A stretch of DNA of 64,000 bases from Verrucomicrobiota bacterium (GTDB taxonomy: Bacteria; Verrucomicrobiota; Verrucomicrobiia; Limisphaerales; J093). This document shows, one piece after another, positions 26,320 through 34,757 of the stretch. The stretch covers positions 434,001-498,000 of the forward strand of contig JADJWF010000011.1 of assembly GCA_016716505.1 (NCBI GenBank). The letters are read 5' to 3'. Under the pieces are notes generated by a model. It was not told where the DNA came from and did not search any database. It was given only the letters and a program-made list of their open reading frames with translations. The position numbers and the translations under genes are program-made. Each line of letters starts with the position of its first letter. Position 1 is the stretch's first letter.

Positions 26320-26639
26320 GCGTCAAAGGTACGTCATGATCGCCGGGTTTCGGCAGAGACATTTTGCGCCACGACACATTTTTGCGATTTCGATTTACCA
26401 CGCGGGAAATATCGCGGGCGCGCCAGCGTGGAATGCGGAGCCGGAGACGCAGCGGCGCCGGAATGGTTCCCACCGCCACCCAGCGGTCAATCGTGCGCAC
26501 AGAAACGCGAAAATACATGGCTAGGTCTTGCTTGGTGAGGAGTGGTGACGGCATAGGTCAACGGGGTGATTCGCCCGCCCGGTGCGCCAGGTATTTCCGC
26601 CACATGGTCTCGGCGTACGAGGCGGGACAGCAGATCGGC
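26139..26639. repeat. 502-bp duplicated segment, copy 2
   Basis: Partner of 24467-24968 in the same orientation, 1672 bp apart start to start. It is one base shorter at a T-run (five T), which changes the end of the helix-turn-helix protein. Confidence 0.85.
26297..26554 (-). CDS. Helix-turn-helix (excisionase-like) protein, copy 2
   Basis: An 85-residue version of the DNA-binding protein at 24662-24883, with the same TKQDLAMYFRVSVRTIDRWVAVG core. The shorter T-run places it in a frame ending VSWRKMSLPKPGDHDV..., so either copy could be the shifted one. The ATG lies 4 bases after the stop of the upstream gene, indicating cotranscription. Confidence 0.65.
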   Translation of the reverse strand: MPSPLLTKQDLAMYFRVSVRTIDRWVAVGTIPAPLRLRLRIPRWRARDISRVVNRNRKNVSWRKMSLPKPGDHDVPLTLERKPSR

Positions 26640-26896
26640 TGCCGGTCGGCAATCCGGCACTCGAGGTTCGCCACCAGCGCCAGGACATGCCCTGGCCATT
26701 GGGACGCCCGGTTGCGCCACTTCCCGGCGTCCCGCTGCATCGCGTCGTCTCCCAGGAGCCGGCGCAGGCGGTACATGATTTCGGGCACGGTCGGCGTGTA
26801 CAGCGGAACCAGGCCGCGCTGCTCGGCCCAGCGACGCGCCGGGCGCCGGCGCTCCAGCCAATCGCGCTCCTCCTCGGTGACGATCATCAATGGCAT
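26558..26896 (-). CDS. Island protein of unknown function
   Basis: A 112-residue soluble protein (MPLMIVTEEERDWLERRRPARRWAEQRG...). A strong GGAGG ribosome site lies 7 bases before the ATG. Codon use and the immediate coupling to the helix-turn-helix gene argue that it is real. Its last about 26 codons recur in repeat copy 1. No family recognised. Confidence 0.55.
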   Translation of the reverse strand: MPLMIVTEEERDWLERRRPARRWAEQRGLVPLYTPTVPEIMYRLRRLLGDDAMQRDAGKWRNRASQWPGHVLALVANLECRIADRQPICCPASYAETMWRKYLAHRAGESPR

Positions 26897-27214
26897 AGGG
26901 GGCCTCCGTGTCGGCGCTCAGGGTCTTCACCAGTTCGCGGAGCGCCGCGGCAAATTCCTGCGGGGTCATGATTCGATCGGGGTCACCATCTCCGGGCGCT
27001 GGCGGATGGAATCCTTGCCCGTCCGGTGGCTGAGCGGGGCCTGTTGGTCCAGCGTCTGGCCGCTCTCGAGATGGAGCAAGGCTTGCTCGGGCCTGTGGGA
27101 AAACGAGTGCTACTGGCCGGTCGGTGACCCGCGGCCAGTAGGTCACGTGGTGGAGCCGGGCACAAGGCTTGACGGGTGAGCACCACACTGGCAGCCTCGT
27201 AACCCGCTGCGGTT

Positions 27215-27290
27215 GGGGTCGTAGCTCAGTTGGTAGAGCACCACAATGGCATTGTGGGGGTCAGGGGTTCGAATCCCCTCGGCTCCACCA
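27215..27290 (+). tRNA. tRNA-Ala(GGC)
   Basis: Full cloverleaf with encoded CCA. The acceptor GGGGTCG pairs with CGGCTCC, and the anticodon arm CCACA-ATGGCAT-TGTGG gives GGC. The T arm is GGGGTTCGAATCCCC. It bounds the accessory island on its right, but the island lies on its 5' side and I see no copy of its 3' end near 24000, so it is not a proven attachment site. Confidence 0.96.
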
Positions 27291-27432
27291 CCCGCCTGGT
27301 CCCTTGGTAATTCAAGGGGAGCCGTTCGCTCGCGCGGTTCTTCTCTCTGCAGGCAAGTTTGCCGTGGCGTAACCCTCCGCTCTGACAGCAAATGCGTTGC
27401 CCGCGACCGGGGTCGTTCCTACCGTGTCGCCC

Positions 27433-28218
27433 GTGCCAGTGCGGTTCACCATTTTGGGTAGCGGTTCAGGAGGCAATTGCGCGTATCTCGAAGCCGGAGA
27501 CACCCGTCTCCTGATTGATGCCGGCTTCAGTGCGCGGCAGATCCGACAACGATTGGCCGGAATCGAGCGCTCGCCAGAGACACTCGACGGCATCCTCATC
27601 ACCCATGAGCACAGCGACCACGTTCAAGGTCTGGCGGTCTTGTGCGCGCAACTGGAGATCCCCATCTACTGCAATCGCCTGACGAAGGACGCCATCGAAT
27701 TCTCGCTGAAGGCGAAGCTGAACTTCCGATTGTTCAACACGGGCGCGGCGTTTGAGGTGGGCGACGTGGGGGTGGAAACGTTCTCCGTGCCCCACGACGC
27801 CCAGGATCCGGTGGGTTTCTTGTTGCGCACAGCCGCCGGCAACATCGGCTTCCTCACCGACCTGGGCCACGCCACGCGGCTGGTCATTGAACGGGTTCGG
27901 CCGGCCAATGTTCTGGTGCTCGAGACCAATCATGATCTGAAGCTCCTCCAGGACGACACCCGGCGCCCGTGGAGCGTCAAGCAGCGGATTCTCAGCCGGC
28001 ACGGTCATCTCTGCAATGACGCGGCGGCCGGTGTTGCGGAGGAGGTCATGTCGGCGGAGTTGCGCCACGTGTATCTCGGGCATCTCAGCCGCGATTGCAA
28101 TCGTCCGGAACTGGCCCACGCGGTGGTGAGCCGGCGCCTGGAGCAAATCGGCGCCACGCACCTCCGGGTGGAGACCACCTCCCAGTGCAGCCCCAGCCCG
28201 ACGCTGGCACTGGCTTGA
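27433..28218 (+). CDS. MBL-fold metallo-hydrolase, WalJ/YycJ-like
   Basis: Metallo-beta-lactamase-fold protein of about 261 residues. It starts FTILGSGSGGNCAYLEAGDTRLLIDAGFS and has the zinc motif THEHSDH, then SVPHDAQDPVGF, FLTDLGHAT and a terminal HLSRDCNRPELA. This is the COG1235/YycJ pattern, a family linked in Bacillus to cell-wall regulation and DNA repair as an exonuclease. GTG at 27433 or 27439 is the likely start; the frame extends to a TTG at 27397 without a better site. Confidence 0.88.
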   Translation: MPVRFTILGSGSGGNCAYLEAGDTRLLIDAGFSARQIRQRLAGIERSPETLDGILITHEHSDHVQGLAVLCAQLEIPIYCNRLTKDAIEFSLKAKLNFRLFNTGAAFEVGDVGVETFSVPHDAQDPVGFLLRTAAGNIGFLTDLGHATRLVIERVRPANVLVLETNHDLKLLQDDTRRPWSVKQRILSRHGHLCNDAAAGVAEEVMSAELRHVYLGHLSRDCNRPELAHAVVSRRLEQIGATHLRVETTSQCSPSPTLALA

Positions 28219-28666
28219 ATCGCAAAGGCGAACAGGGCCGGACGAGACTCGCCCGCGCGGGTGACTCGCCGCTTCGCCCGGTCGAGCGAAGGCGGCCCAA
28301 GGGGGAGGCGGCGGAGCAGTTGGATCGGCCAACCGGCGAGCCCCATGCTCGCACGCCGCACGCACGGGCTGACTCTTTTGGTCAGGCCGGTCCGAACGGG
28401 TGGCGTCAGGTTGTTCTTGTCGGCCGCGGCCATCTGACAGAACGCGGCGAGCGAGCTGCTCGCCGGCCCGGGTCCCTCGGCCAGTGAGAGCTTTTCAGGG
28501 GGGGCTGAGTTGGGTCTGGCGCGAGCGTTCTGAGAATCCAACCCCTCCCCGCAAAAGCGTTCGCCGCGGGGCGGGCACGGCTCCTGCTTGAAAGGGGTGC
28601 GAACCGGTTGGGTCGCGCGGCGGGCCGTCACGATTTTGCTGCGCGCCTGACCGCCGGGGTCTGCGT
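28219..28666. other. Intergenic stretch before the pilus operon
   Basis: About 450 bases without a convincing gene. Open frames on the minus strand are composition artefacts opposite the plus-strand GC pattern. No RNA gene was seen; the promoter of the pilus operon lies at its right edge. Confidence 0.6.
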
Positions 28667-28696
28667 TTGACACGTTGTTTTAGCGACCGCTACGAT
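28667..28696 (+). promoter_or_regulatory. Candidate sigma-70 promoter of the pilus motor operon
   Basis: A consensus -35 TTGACA is separated by 18 bases from TACGAT (-10). Transcription would start near 28703, leaving a leader of about 53 bases before the GTG at 28756. The surrounding 40 bases are noticeably AT-richer than the flanks. Confidence 0.45.
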
Positions 28697-28755
28697 ACCC
28701 ACGCTTTTCCGCCAACCTCGGTCAGAGCGGCAAGCGTAGATTACAGGATTCCAAA

Positions 28756-30468
28756 GTGGCAGCCAGAGACGACTACTTGCTCGACAGCCTGCTCGAGATG
28801 GGCTACGTGACCGACGATCAGTTGGCACCCATCCGGGCGGAGGCGGACGCCACCGGGGAAGGCGTCGTGGATACGCTGGTGGCCAAGGGCATCCTGAGCC
28901 CGACGGTCGTTTCGCAAGCCAAGGCCACCCACTTCGGGGCCGAGTTTGTTCAACTGGCCGACTTGCGCCTGAGTGACGACGTGATTTCGTCGGTGCGCCG
29001 GGATGTCGCCAAGCGCTTCAACGTGGTGCCCGTCCGCAAGGAGGCAAACGGGATCGTGGTGGCGATGGCCGATCCGTCCGACCTCGACACGCTCGATGGT
29101 CTCCAGCACGCCCTGAACACCGAGATCATCCCGGCGGTGGCATCGCCGGAGGACATCGAAGCCGCCATCAACCGTTACTACGGCGGCGCCGCCCGCGAGG
29201 ACTCCGTCGGCAAGATGTTGCAGGAGATCACGGAGGGCGAGGTCGAGGTCAGCACGGTCAAGGCGGGCGGAATGGAGGACGGCGCGACGGTTGAGGCGGA
29301 CGCGCCGATGATCAAACTGGTCAATCAGATCATCGTGGACGCGTTCAAGATGCGCGCGTCGGACATCCACCTCGAGCCGCTGGCGAAGCGGTTCCGCGTG
29401 CGGTACCGGATTGACGGCATGCTGCACGAAGTGAAGAGCCCGCCCAAGCGTCTCCAAGCCTCGGTGATCTCCCGCCTGAAGATCATGTCGAACATGTCCA
29501 TCGCGGAACGGCGCATTCCGCAGGACGGTCGTATCCAGGCGCAGGTGGGCGGCAAGACCATTGACTTGCGCGTGTCCTGCCTGCCAACGACGCACGGCGA
29601 AAGCATCGTCATGCGTATTCTGGACAAGGAGGGCCTCAAGCTGGGCCTGGCCGAACTGGGTTTCCTCTCGGACGACCAGCAGACCTTTGAGCGGTTGATC
29701 AGCCTGCCGGACGGCATTCTGCTGATTACCGGCCCCACCGGTTCGGGCAAGACCACCACGCTGTACGCGGTGCTGAATTACATCAACCGCCCGGACCGCA
29801 AGATCATCACGGTGGAGGACCCGGTCGAGTACGTGCTTTCCGGCATCAACCAGGTCCACGTCAACGAAGCGGTGGGTCTGACGTTCGCGGCGGCCCTCCG
29901 CTCAATGCTCCGCCAGGCGCCGAATGTGGTCATGCTCGGGGAAATTCGCGACCTCGAGACCGCCACCATTGCCATCAACGCCTCGCTCACCGGCCACCTG
30001 GTGTTCTCCACCCTGCACACCAACGACGCCCCCAGCGCGGTCACCCGCTTGATTGACATCGGGGTGAAGCCGTTTCTCGTGGCCTCTTCGGCGCGTTGCC
30101 TGATGGCCCAGCGCCTGGTGCGCAAGGTGTGCAAGCAGTGCGCCGCACCGTACGAGCCGACCGAAGCCGAAAAGAAGGCGTTGAAGTTCGATTCAGCCAA
30201 GCTGGCTGCCGCGACCATCCGCAAGGGCAAGGGCTGCTCGAACTGCAACAAGACCGGCTATCGCGGGCGCTTTGGTGTCTTCGAGATCTTCGTGATTGAT
30301 GACGAAGTCCGGAAGCTCATCTACGAGAAGGTCTCGGCCACCGTCTTGAGAAATCGGGCCCGGGAGATGGGCATGCGCAGTTTGCGCGAGGACGGAGCCC
30401 GCAAGGTGCTGGCCGGGTTGACGACTCCGGAGGAAGTGATTCGCGCGACCGTGCTGGATGCCGACTAG
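28756..30468 (+). CDS. PilB/GspE-type assembly ATPase (first paralog)
   Basis: Cytoplasmic hexameric ATPase that powers type IV pilus or type II secretion assembly, 570 residues. The N-terminal MshEN-like domain (DDYLLDSLLEMGYVTDDQLAPI) may bind c-di-GMP. The C-terminal motor has DIHLEPLAKRFRVRYRIDG, Walker A GPTGSGKTTTLYAVL, Asp box EDPVEY, Walker B (MLGEIRDLET) and His box HLVFSTLHTND. A four-Cys zinc site (CKQC...CSNC) is present, as in PilB/GspE. It starts the operon with pilT, a second pilB-like gene and pilC. Confidence 0.95.
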   Translation: MAARDDYLLDSLLEMGYVTDDQLAPIRAEADATGEGVVDTLVAKGILSPTVVSQAKATHFGAEFVQLADLRLSDDVISSVRRDVAKRFNVVPVRKEANGIVVAMADPSDLDTLDGLQHALNTEIIPAVASPEDIEAAINRYYGGAAREDSVGKMLQEITEGEVEVSTVKAGGMEDGATVEADAPMIKLVNQIIVDAFKMRASDIHLEPLAKRFRVRYRIDGMLHEVKSPPKRLQASVISRLKIMSNMSIAERRIPQDGRIQAQVGGKTIDLRVSCLPTTHGESIVMRILDKEGLKLGLAELGFLSDDQQTFERLISLPDGILLITGPTGSGKTTTLYAVLNYINRPDRKIITVEDPVEYVLSGINQVHVNEAVGLTFAAALRSMLRQAPNVVMLGEIRDLETATIAINASLTGHLVFSTLHTNDAPSAVTRLIDIGVKPFLVASSARCLMAQRLVRKVCKQCAAPYEPTEAEKKALKFDSAKLAAATIRKGKGCSNCNKTGYRGRFGVFEIFVIDDEVRKLIYEKVSATVLRNRAREMGMRSLREDGARKVLAGLTTPEEVIRATVLDAD

Positions 30469-30514
30469 CCCGGTCCGATCATCATGGTTTGAGACATTTT
30501 ATCCCTGGTTTGCG

Positions 30515-31618
30515 ATGTCATACTCAATGTCCGATCTGTTGCAGTTGGTCGTTCAGGAAAACGCGGCCGACCTGCACATCCGCGTGGGGGTTCCACCGGT
30601 CATCCGCCTGCACGGCACGCTCCACAAAGTCGAAGGCCCGGTCCTGCGGCCCGAAGACACCGAGGAGTTGATGCGGACAATCACGTCCGAGGACAACATC
30701 CAGCACGTTCGCGAGCGCGGGGGCGCGGACTTCGGTTTTGCCTTCGGCGAGCTGGCGCGGTTCCGCGTCTCGGTGTTCAAGGAAAAGGGCAACTTCGGGA
30801 TCGTCGCCCGCCAGATTCCCTCGAAACTGCTCACCCTCGAGCAATTGGGCATCCCGCCATCCGTCCGCGAACTGCTCTACAAGCCGCGCGGACTGGTGTT
30901 GGTGACCGGTCCGACCGGATCGGGCAAGACCACCTCGCTGGCCTCGATGATCAATATCATCAATGAGGAGCGCGACGACGCCCACATCATCACCATCGAG
31001 GACCCGATCGAGTACTACCACAAACACAAGAAGGCCGTCATCACGCAGCGGGAAATCAACGTGGACGTGCCCAACTTCGCCGAGGCGCTCCGGCGCGCGC
31101 TGCGTCAGGATCCGGACGTGATTCTCGTCGGCGAGATGCGCGACCTGGAGACGATTGACGCGGCCATCACGGCCGCCGAGACGGGCCACCTGGTCTTTGG
31201 CACCCTTCATACCACGGGGGCCGCGAAGACGATTGACCGCGTGGTGAACGCATTCCCGGTCAACCAGCAGGAGCAGATCCGCATCCAGCTCTCCACGGTG
31301 TTGCAGGCGGTGATTTCGCAATTGCTCCTGCCACGCTGCGACAAGCCGGGTCGCGTGGCGATCTTCGAGATCATGATCAACACCCCGTCCATCGCCGCGC
31401 TGATCCGCGACAACAAGACCTTCCGCATCCAGTCGGACATCCAGACCGGCGCCAAGTACGGCATGGTGACGCTCGACTCATTCCTGCTCGAAAAATACCA
31501 GGCCGGCATGATCTCGCAGGAGGAGGTCATCACCAAGGCGCAGGATCCGACCACCATCCTGCAAAAACTCCAGGAACTCGAGGCCGGTCGCACGCTGGAA
31601 GAAGCCAGCCGCCGTTAA
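30515..31618 (+). CDS. pilT: Twitching motility ATPase PilT
   Basis: Retraction ATPase of the type IV pilus, 367 residues. It has no N-terminal MshEN domain and no Cys4 site, which separates it from PilB. It starts MSDLLQLVVQENAADLHIRVGVPPVIRLHG. Motifs are Walker A GPTGSGKTTSLASMI, ITIEDPIEYYHKHKKAVITQREI, Walker B VILVGEMRDLET and His box HLVFGTLHTTGA. ATG at 30515 chosen; ATG at 30527 is possible. It lies 46 bases after the first ATPase gene and 3 bases before the second. Confidence 0.95.
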   Translation: MSYSMSDLLQLVVQENAADLHIRVGVPPVIRLHGTLHKVEGPVLRPEDTEELMRTITSEDNIQHVRERGGADFGFAFGELARFRVSVFKEKGNFGIVARQIPSKLLTLEQLGIPPSVRELLYKPRGLVLVTGPTGSGKTTSLASMINIINEERDDAHIITIEDPIEYYHKHKKAVITQREINVDVPNFAEALRRALRQDPDVILVGEMRDLETIDAAITAAETGHLVFGTLHTTGAAKTIDRVVNAFPVNQQEQIRIQLSTVLQAVISQLLLPRCDKPGRVAIFEIMINTPSIAALIRDNKTFRIQSDIQTGAKYGMVTLDSFLLEKYQAGMISQEEVITKAQDPTTILQKLQELEAGRTLEEASRR

Positions 31619-31621
31619 GCC

Positions 31622-33322
31622 ATGATTGACCTCGCGAACCAACCCCTGCTCGCGTTGATCCGGGACCGCGGCCTGATTGACGACATGCAGCTTGAGGAGG
31701 TGCTGGCCGAGCATACCCGCAGCGGCCGGCCGGTCAGCGCCATTCTCGTGGACTACGGGATCGTGGATCTCGAGACCCAGTTGCAGATCATGGCGGACCA
31801 CCTCGGCACCGAGGTGGTTTACCCGAACGAGTCGGAAATCACCCCGGAAGTGCTGGCCACGATCCCGGCCGCCTCCGCGCGCATGTACCAGTGCCTGCCG
31901 GTCGCGCTGTACGGAGACACGGTCCGCGTGGCGCTGGTTGATCCGCTGAACCCGGCCGTGGTGGATGAACTGGGGTTTTCGATCGGCAAGGAAGTTCAAC
32001 TCGTGGTCGCCGACCCGGCTCAGGTCGAGAAGCTCATTCAGAAGCTGTACCCGGCGGAGTCTAGCGGCGTCGCCGACCTGCTCAAGGAACTCGGCGCCGA
32101 CGACGAGATCGCGAAGGAGGTTTCGGAAGTCTCGACGGGGGGCATGGACCTCGCCGACCTCGTGAACGAGGCGCCGATCGTCAAGTTCGTCAATCTGGTC
32201 CTGTTCCAAGCGGTGCAGGACCGCGCCTCGGACATCCACTTCGAACCGTTCGAGGATGAATTCAAAATCCGCTACCGCGTGGACGGCGCTCTGTACGAGA
32301 TGGCCCCGCCGCCCAAGCATCTCGCCCTGCCCGTGACCTCGCGCATCAAGGTCATGGCCAACCTGGACATCGCCGAGCGCCGTCTGCCGCAAGACGGCCG
32401 CATCTCGGTCAACATTGGGGGCCGTCAAGTGGACCTGCGCGTCAGCACCCTGCCCACCCAGTTCGGGGAATCAGTCGTGCTCCGCGTGCTCGACCGGTCC
32501 GCGATGCAACTCGAGCTCGAGAGCCTGGGCCTTCCCAAGTACATCTACGACTACACCTCCGAGGCGATCCAGCAACCGAACGGCATTTTCATCGTGACCG
32601 GACCGACGGGCTGCGGCAAGACCACCACCCTCTATTCGTGTTTGCGGCGGGTGAACGCCATTGACTCGAAGTTGCTCACCGTGGAAGACCCGGTCGAGTT
32701 TGACATCGAGGGCATCATGCAGGTTCCGGTGCGCGAGTCCGTCGGCATGACCTTCGCCAAGGCGCTCCGCTCGTTCCTCCGGCAGGACCCGGACATCATC
32801 ATGGTCGGGGAAATGCGTGACCTGGAAACCTCGCAGGTCGCCATTCAGGCATCGCTGACCGGCCACCTGGTCTTGAGCACCTTGCACACGAACGACGCCC
32901 CCGGCGCTGTCACCCGTCTGGTGGACATGGGGGTCGAGCCATTCTTGATCTCCTCGACGCTCATGGCGGTGCTGGCCCAGCGCCTGGTGCGCACCATCTG
33001 CAAGCGTTGCCGCACGCCGTTTGAGCCCACCGCGACCCAGCTCAACACGCTCAACCTTTCCCCGCACGACGTCGGCGACAAGGTCTTCTACTACGGTCGG
33101 GGCTGCAAGGATTGCAACGACAGCGGCTATCGGGGCCGCAAGGGCATTTTCGAGTTGTTGATTGTAAGCGATCCCATCCGGCTCCTGATCAACGAACGTG
33201 CGCCGACCGCCGTCATCCGCCAGAAGGCGGTTGAACTGGGAATGGTCACCCTGCGCGAAGACGGCCTGCGCAGCATTTTCGACGGCGACACCACGATCGA
33301 AGAGGTTATCAAGTACACCTGA
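31622..33322 (+). CDS. PilB/GspE-type assembly ATPase (second paralog)
   Basis: A 566-residue paralog of the first ATPase. N-terminal MshEN-like domain (LIRDRGLIDDMQLEEVLAEHTRSG), then DIHFEPFEDEFKIRYRVDGALYEM, Walker A GPTGCGKTTTLYSCL (Cys instead of the usual Ser), EDPVEF, Walker B IIMVGEMRDLET, HLVLSTLHTND and the CKRC...CKDC zinc site. Having two extension-type ATPases in one operon suggests separate machines, such as pilus and pseudopilus, or division of labour. Spaced 3 bases from pilT and 14 bases from pilC. Confidence 0.95.
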   Translation: MIDLANQPLLALIRDRGLIDDMQLEEVLAEHTRSGRPVSAILVDYGIVDLETQLQIMADHLGTEVVYPNESEITPEVLATIPAASARMYQCLPVALYGDTVRVALVDPLNPAVVDELGFSIGKEVQLVVADPAQVEKLIQKLYPAESSGVADLLKELGADDEIAKEVSEVSTGGMDLADLVNEAPIVKFVNLVLFQAVQDRASDIHFEPFEDEFKIRYRVDGALYEMAPPPKHLALPVTSRIKVMANLDIAERRLPQDGRISVNIGGRQVDLRVSTLPTQFGESVVLRVLDRSAMQLELESLGLPKYIYDYTSEAIQQPNGIFIVTGPTGCGKTTTLYSCLRRVNAIDSKLLTVEDPVEFDIEGIMQVPVRESVGMTFAKALRSFLRQDPDIIMVGEMRDLETSQVAIQASLTGHLVLSTLHTNDAPGAVTRLVDMGVEPFLISSTLMAVLAQRLVRTICKRCRTPFEPTATQLNTLNLSPHDVGDKVFYYGRGCKDCNDSGYRGRKGIFELLIVSDPIRLLINERAPTAVIRQKAVELGMVTLREDGLRSIFDGDTTIEEVIKYT

Positions 33323-33336
33323 CGACGAACGACGTT

Positions 33337-34698
33337 ATGCCGAAGTTCAACTACGTGGCGATGGATTCCCGCGGTAAGGAAACCCGCGGAACGATTGAAG
33401 GCGCCAGCGTGACCGAGGCGGCGGGGCGCGTGAAGGAAATGGGCTTCTTCCCCACCAAGGTCATCGAGGCCGAAAAGGTGAAGGAGAAGGCCGACAAGAA
33501 GAAGGGTCCGGCCGCGCCCGGGCCGAAGGGCAAGAAGAAGTCGCTGGAAATCAACATCAAGATTCCCGGCCTGGGCGGCAAGGTGAAGCCCAAGGTCATG
33601 ACCGCCTTCACCCGGCAGTTGGCCACGCTGGTGGACGCCGGTCTGCCCCTGCTGCGCGGGATGCGCGTCCTCGAACGCCAGGAGCGCAATCCCACGCTCA
33701 AGCGCGTCATCGGCGAAATCGCAACCGGCATCGAGGGAGGCAGCACCTTCTCCGAGGCGCTGGCGCAACACCCGAAAATCTTCAACCGCCTGTACATCAA
33801 CATGGTCAAGGCGGGCGAACTCGGCGGCGTGCTGGAGGTCGTGCTGAACCGCCTGGCCGAGTTCATGGAAAAGGCGCAGAAGATCAAGAACAAGGTCGTC
33901 GCGGCCATGTTCTATCCGGCCGCCGTGATGATTGTCGCCGTGGTCATCCTAGCCGTGCTCATGATCTTCGTGGTGCCGAAGTTCGAGTCCATCTTCGCCG
34001 ACATGCTCGGCGGCTCGAAACTGCCCGGTTTTACGCAACTGGTCCTGAATCTGGCCAATACCATCAAGAGCAAAACCATCCTTCTCGGTGACGATGTGCC
34101 TTTCGGGCTGCCCGCGTTTCCGGGCCCGGTGATTTGGGTCATCGTGGGCGTGGTGATTCTGATTAAGGTCCTGATCCGGCTTAAAAAGGGCCGCTGGCTG
34201 CTGGACAAGCTCAAGCTCAACATGCCTGTACTGGGGCCGGTCATCAGCAAGGTGGCCATCGCCCGGTTCACGCGGACACTGGGGACCCTCGTTTCCTCCG
34301 GCGTGCCGATTTTGCAGGCGCTGACCATTGTCAAGGAAACCTCCGGCAACGTGATCGTCAGTAACGCGGTGGCCAAGGTCCACGAGAGCGTCAAGGAAGG
34401 CGAGACCATCACCGCTCCCCTGGACGCCTCGAACGTCTTCCCTCCCATGGTCATCTCGATGGTGGACGTCGGCGAGCAAACCGGCGCCCTGCCCGAGATG
34501 CTCATGAAGATTGCCGACACCTACGAGGACGAGGTGGACAACGCCGTCTCCGCCATGACTTCGCTGCTCGAGCCGATCATGATTGTGTTTCTGGCCGTCA
34601 TCGTCGGCAGCATCGTCATCGCCCTCTTCCTGCCCCTGATCGAAATGATCAACCAACTCGGCGGCACGGAAGGCGGCAGAGACGACGGCGGCGATTGA
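33337..34698 (+). CDS. pilC: PilC/GspF-type inner-membrane platform protein
   Basis: Polytopic platform protein, 453 residues, on which PilB/PilT act. It starts MPKFNYVAMDSRGKETRGTIEGASVTEAAGRV. Two T2SSF repeats follow, each with FTRQLATLVDAGLPLLRGM-type and FTRTLGTLVSSGVPILQAL-type motifs, and three membrane segments. A Lys-rich linker (about residues 48-75) and an insertion between the repeats make it longer than typical PilC (about 400). It is last in the operon and is followed by a hairpin terminator. Confidence 0.93.
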   Translation: MPKFNYVAMDSRGKETRGTIEGASVTEAAGRVKEMGFFPTKVIEAEKVKEKADKKKGPAAPGPKGKKKSLEINIKIPGLGGKVKPKVMTAFTRQLATLVDAGLPLLRGMRVLERQERNPTLKRVIGEIATGIEGGSTFSEALAQHPKIFNRLYINMVKAGELGGVLEVVLNRLAEFMEKAQKIKNKVVAAMFYPAAVMIVAVVILAVLMIFVVPKFESIFADMLGGSKLPGFTQLVLNLANTIKSKTILLGDDVPFGLPAFPGPVIWVIVGVVILIKVLIRLKKGRWLLDKLKLNMPVLGPVISKVAIARFTRTLGTLVSSGVPILQALTIVKETSGNVIVSNAVAKVHESVKEGETITAPLDASNVFPPMVISMVDVGEQTGALPEMLMKIADTYEDEVDNAVSAMTSLLEPIMIVFLAVIVGSIVIALFLPLIEMINQLGGTEGGRDDGGD

Positions 34699-34721
34699 TC
34701 GCCCCGCCTGCGGAGTTTTGG

Positions 34722-34757
34722 GGCCGGGCCGGTGACTTCGGTCCGGCCGCCCTTTTA
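34722..34757. terminator. Terminator between the pilus operon and the M48 gene
   Basis: GGCCGGGCC pairs with GGTCCGGCC (one G-T pair) around a 9-base loop. On the plus strand it is followed by GCCC and a TTTT run. It lies between two convergent genes and ends at the stop of the minus-strand protease gene. Confidence 0.6.

Noticed and set aside
26487..26969. Second frame (MTPQEFAAALRELVKTL...) overlapping the 112-residue island gene
   Set aside because: Its first 25 residues look plausible, but the rest is noise over a better-supported gene with a strong ribosome site.
23999..27290. tRNA-Ala(GGC) as attachment site of the small island
   Set aside because: The island lies on the 5' side of the tRNA and no copy of the tRNA end was seen near the left junction at about 24000.
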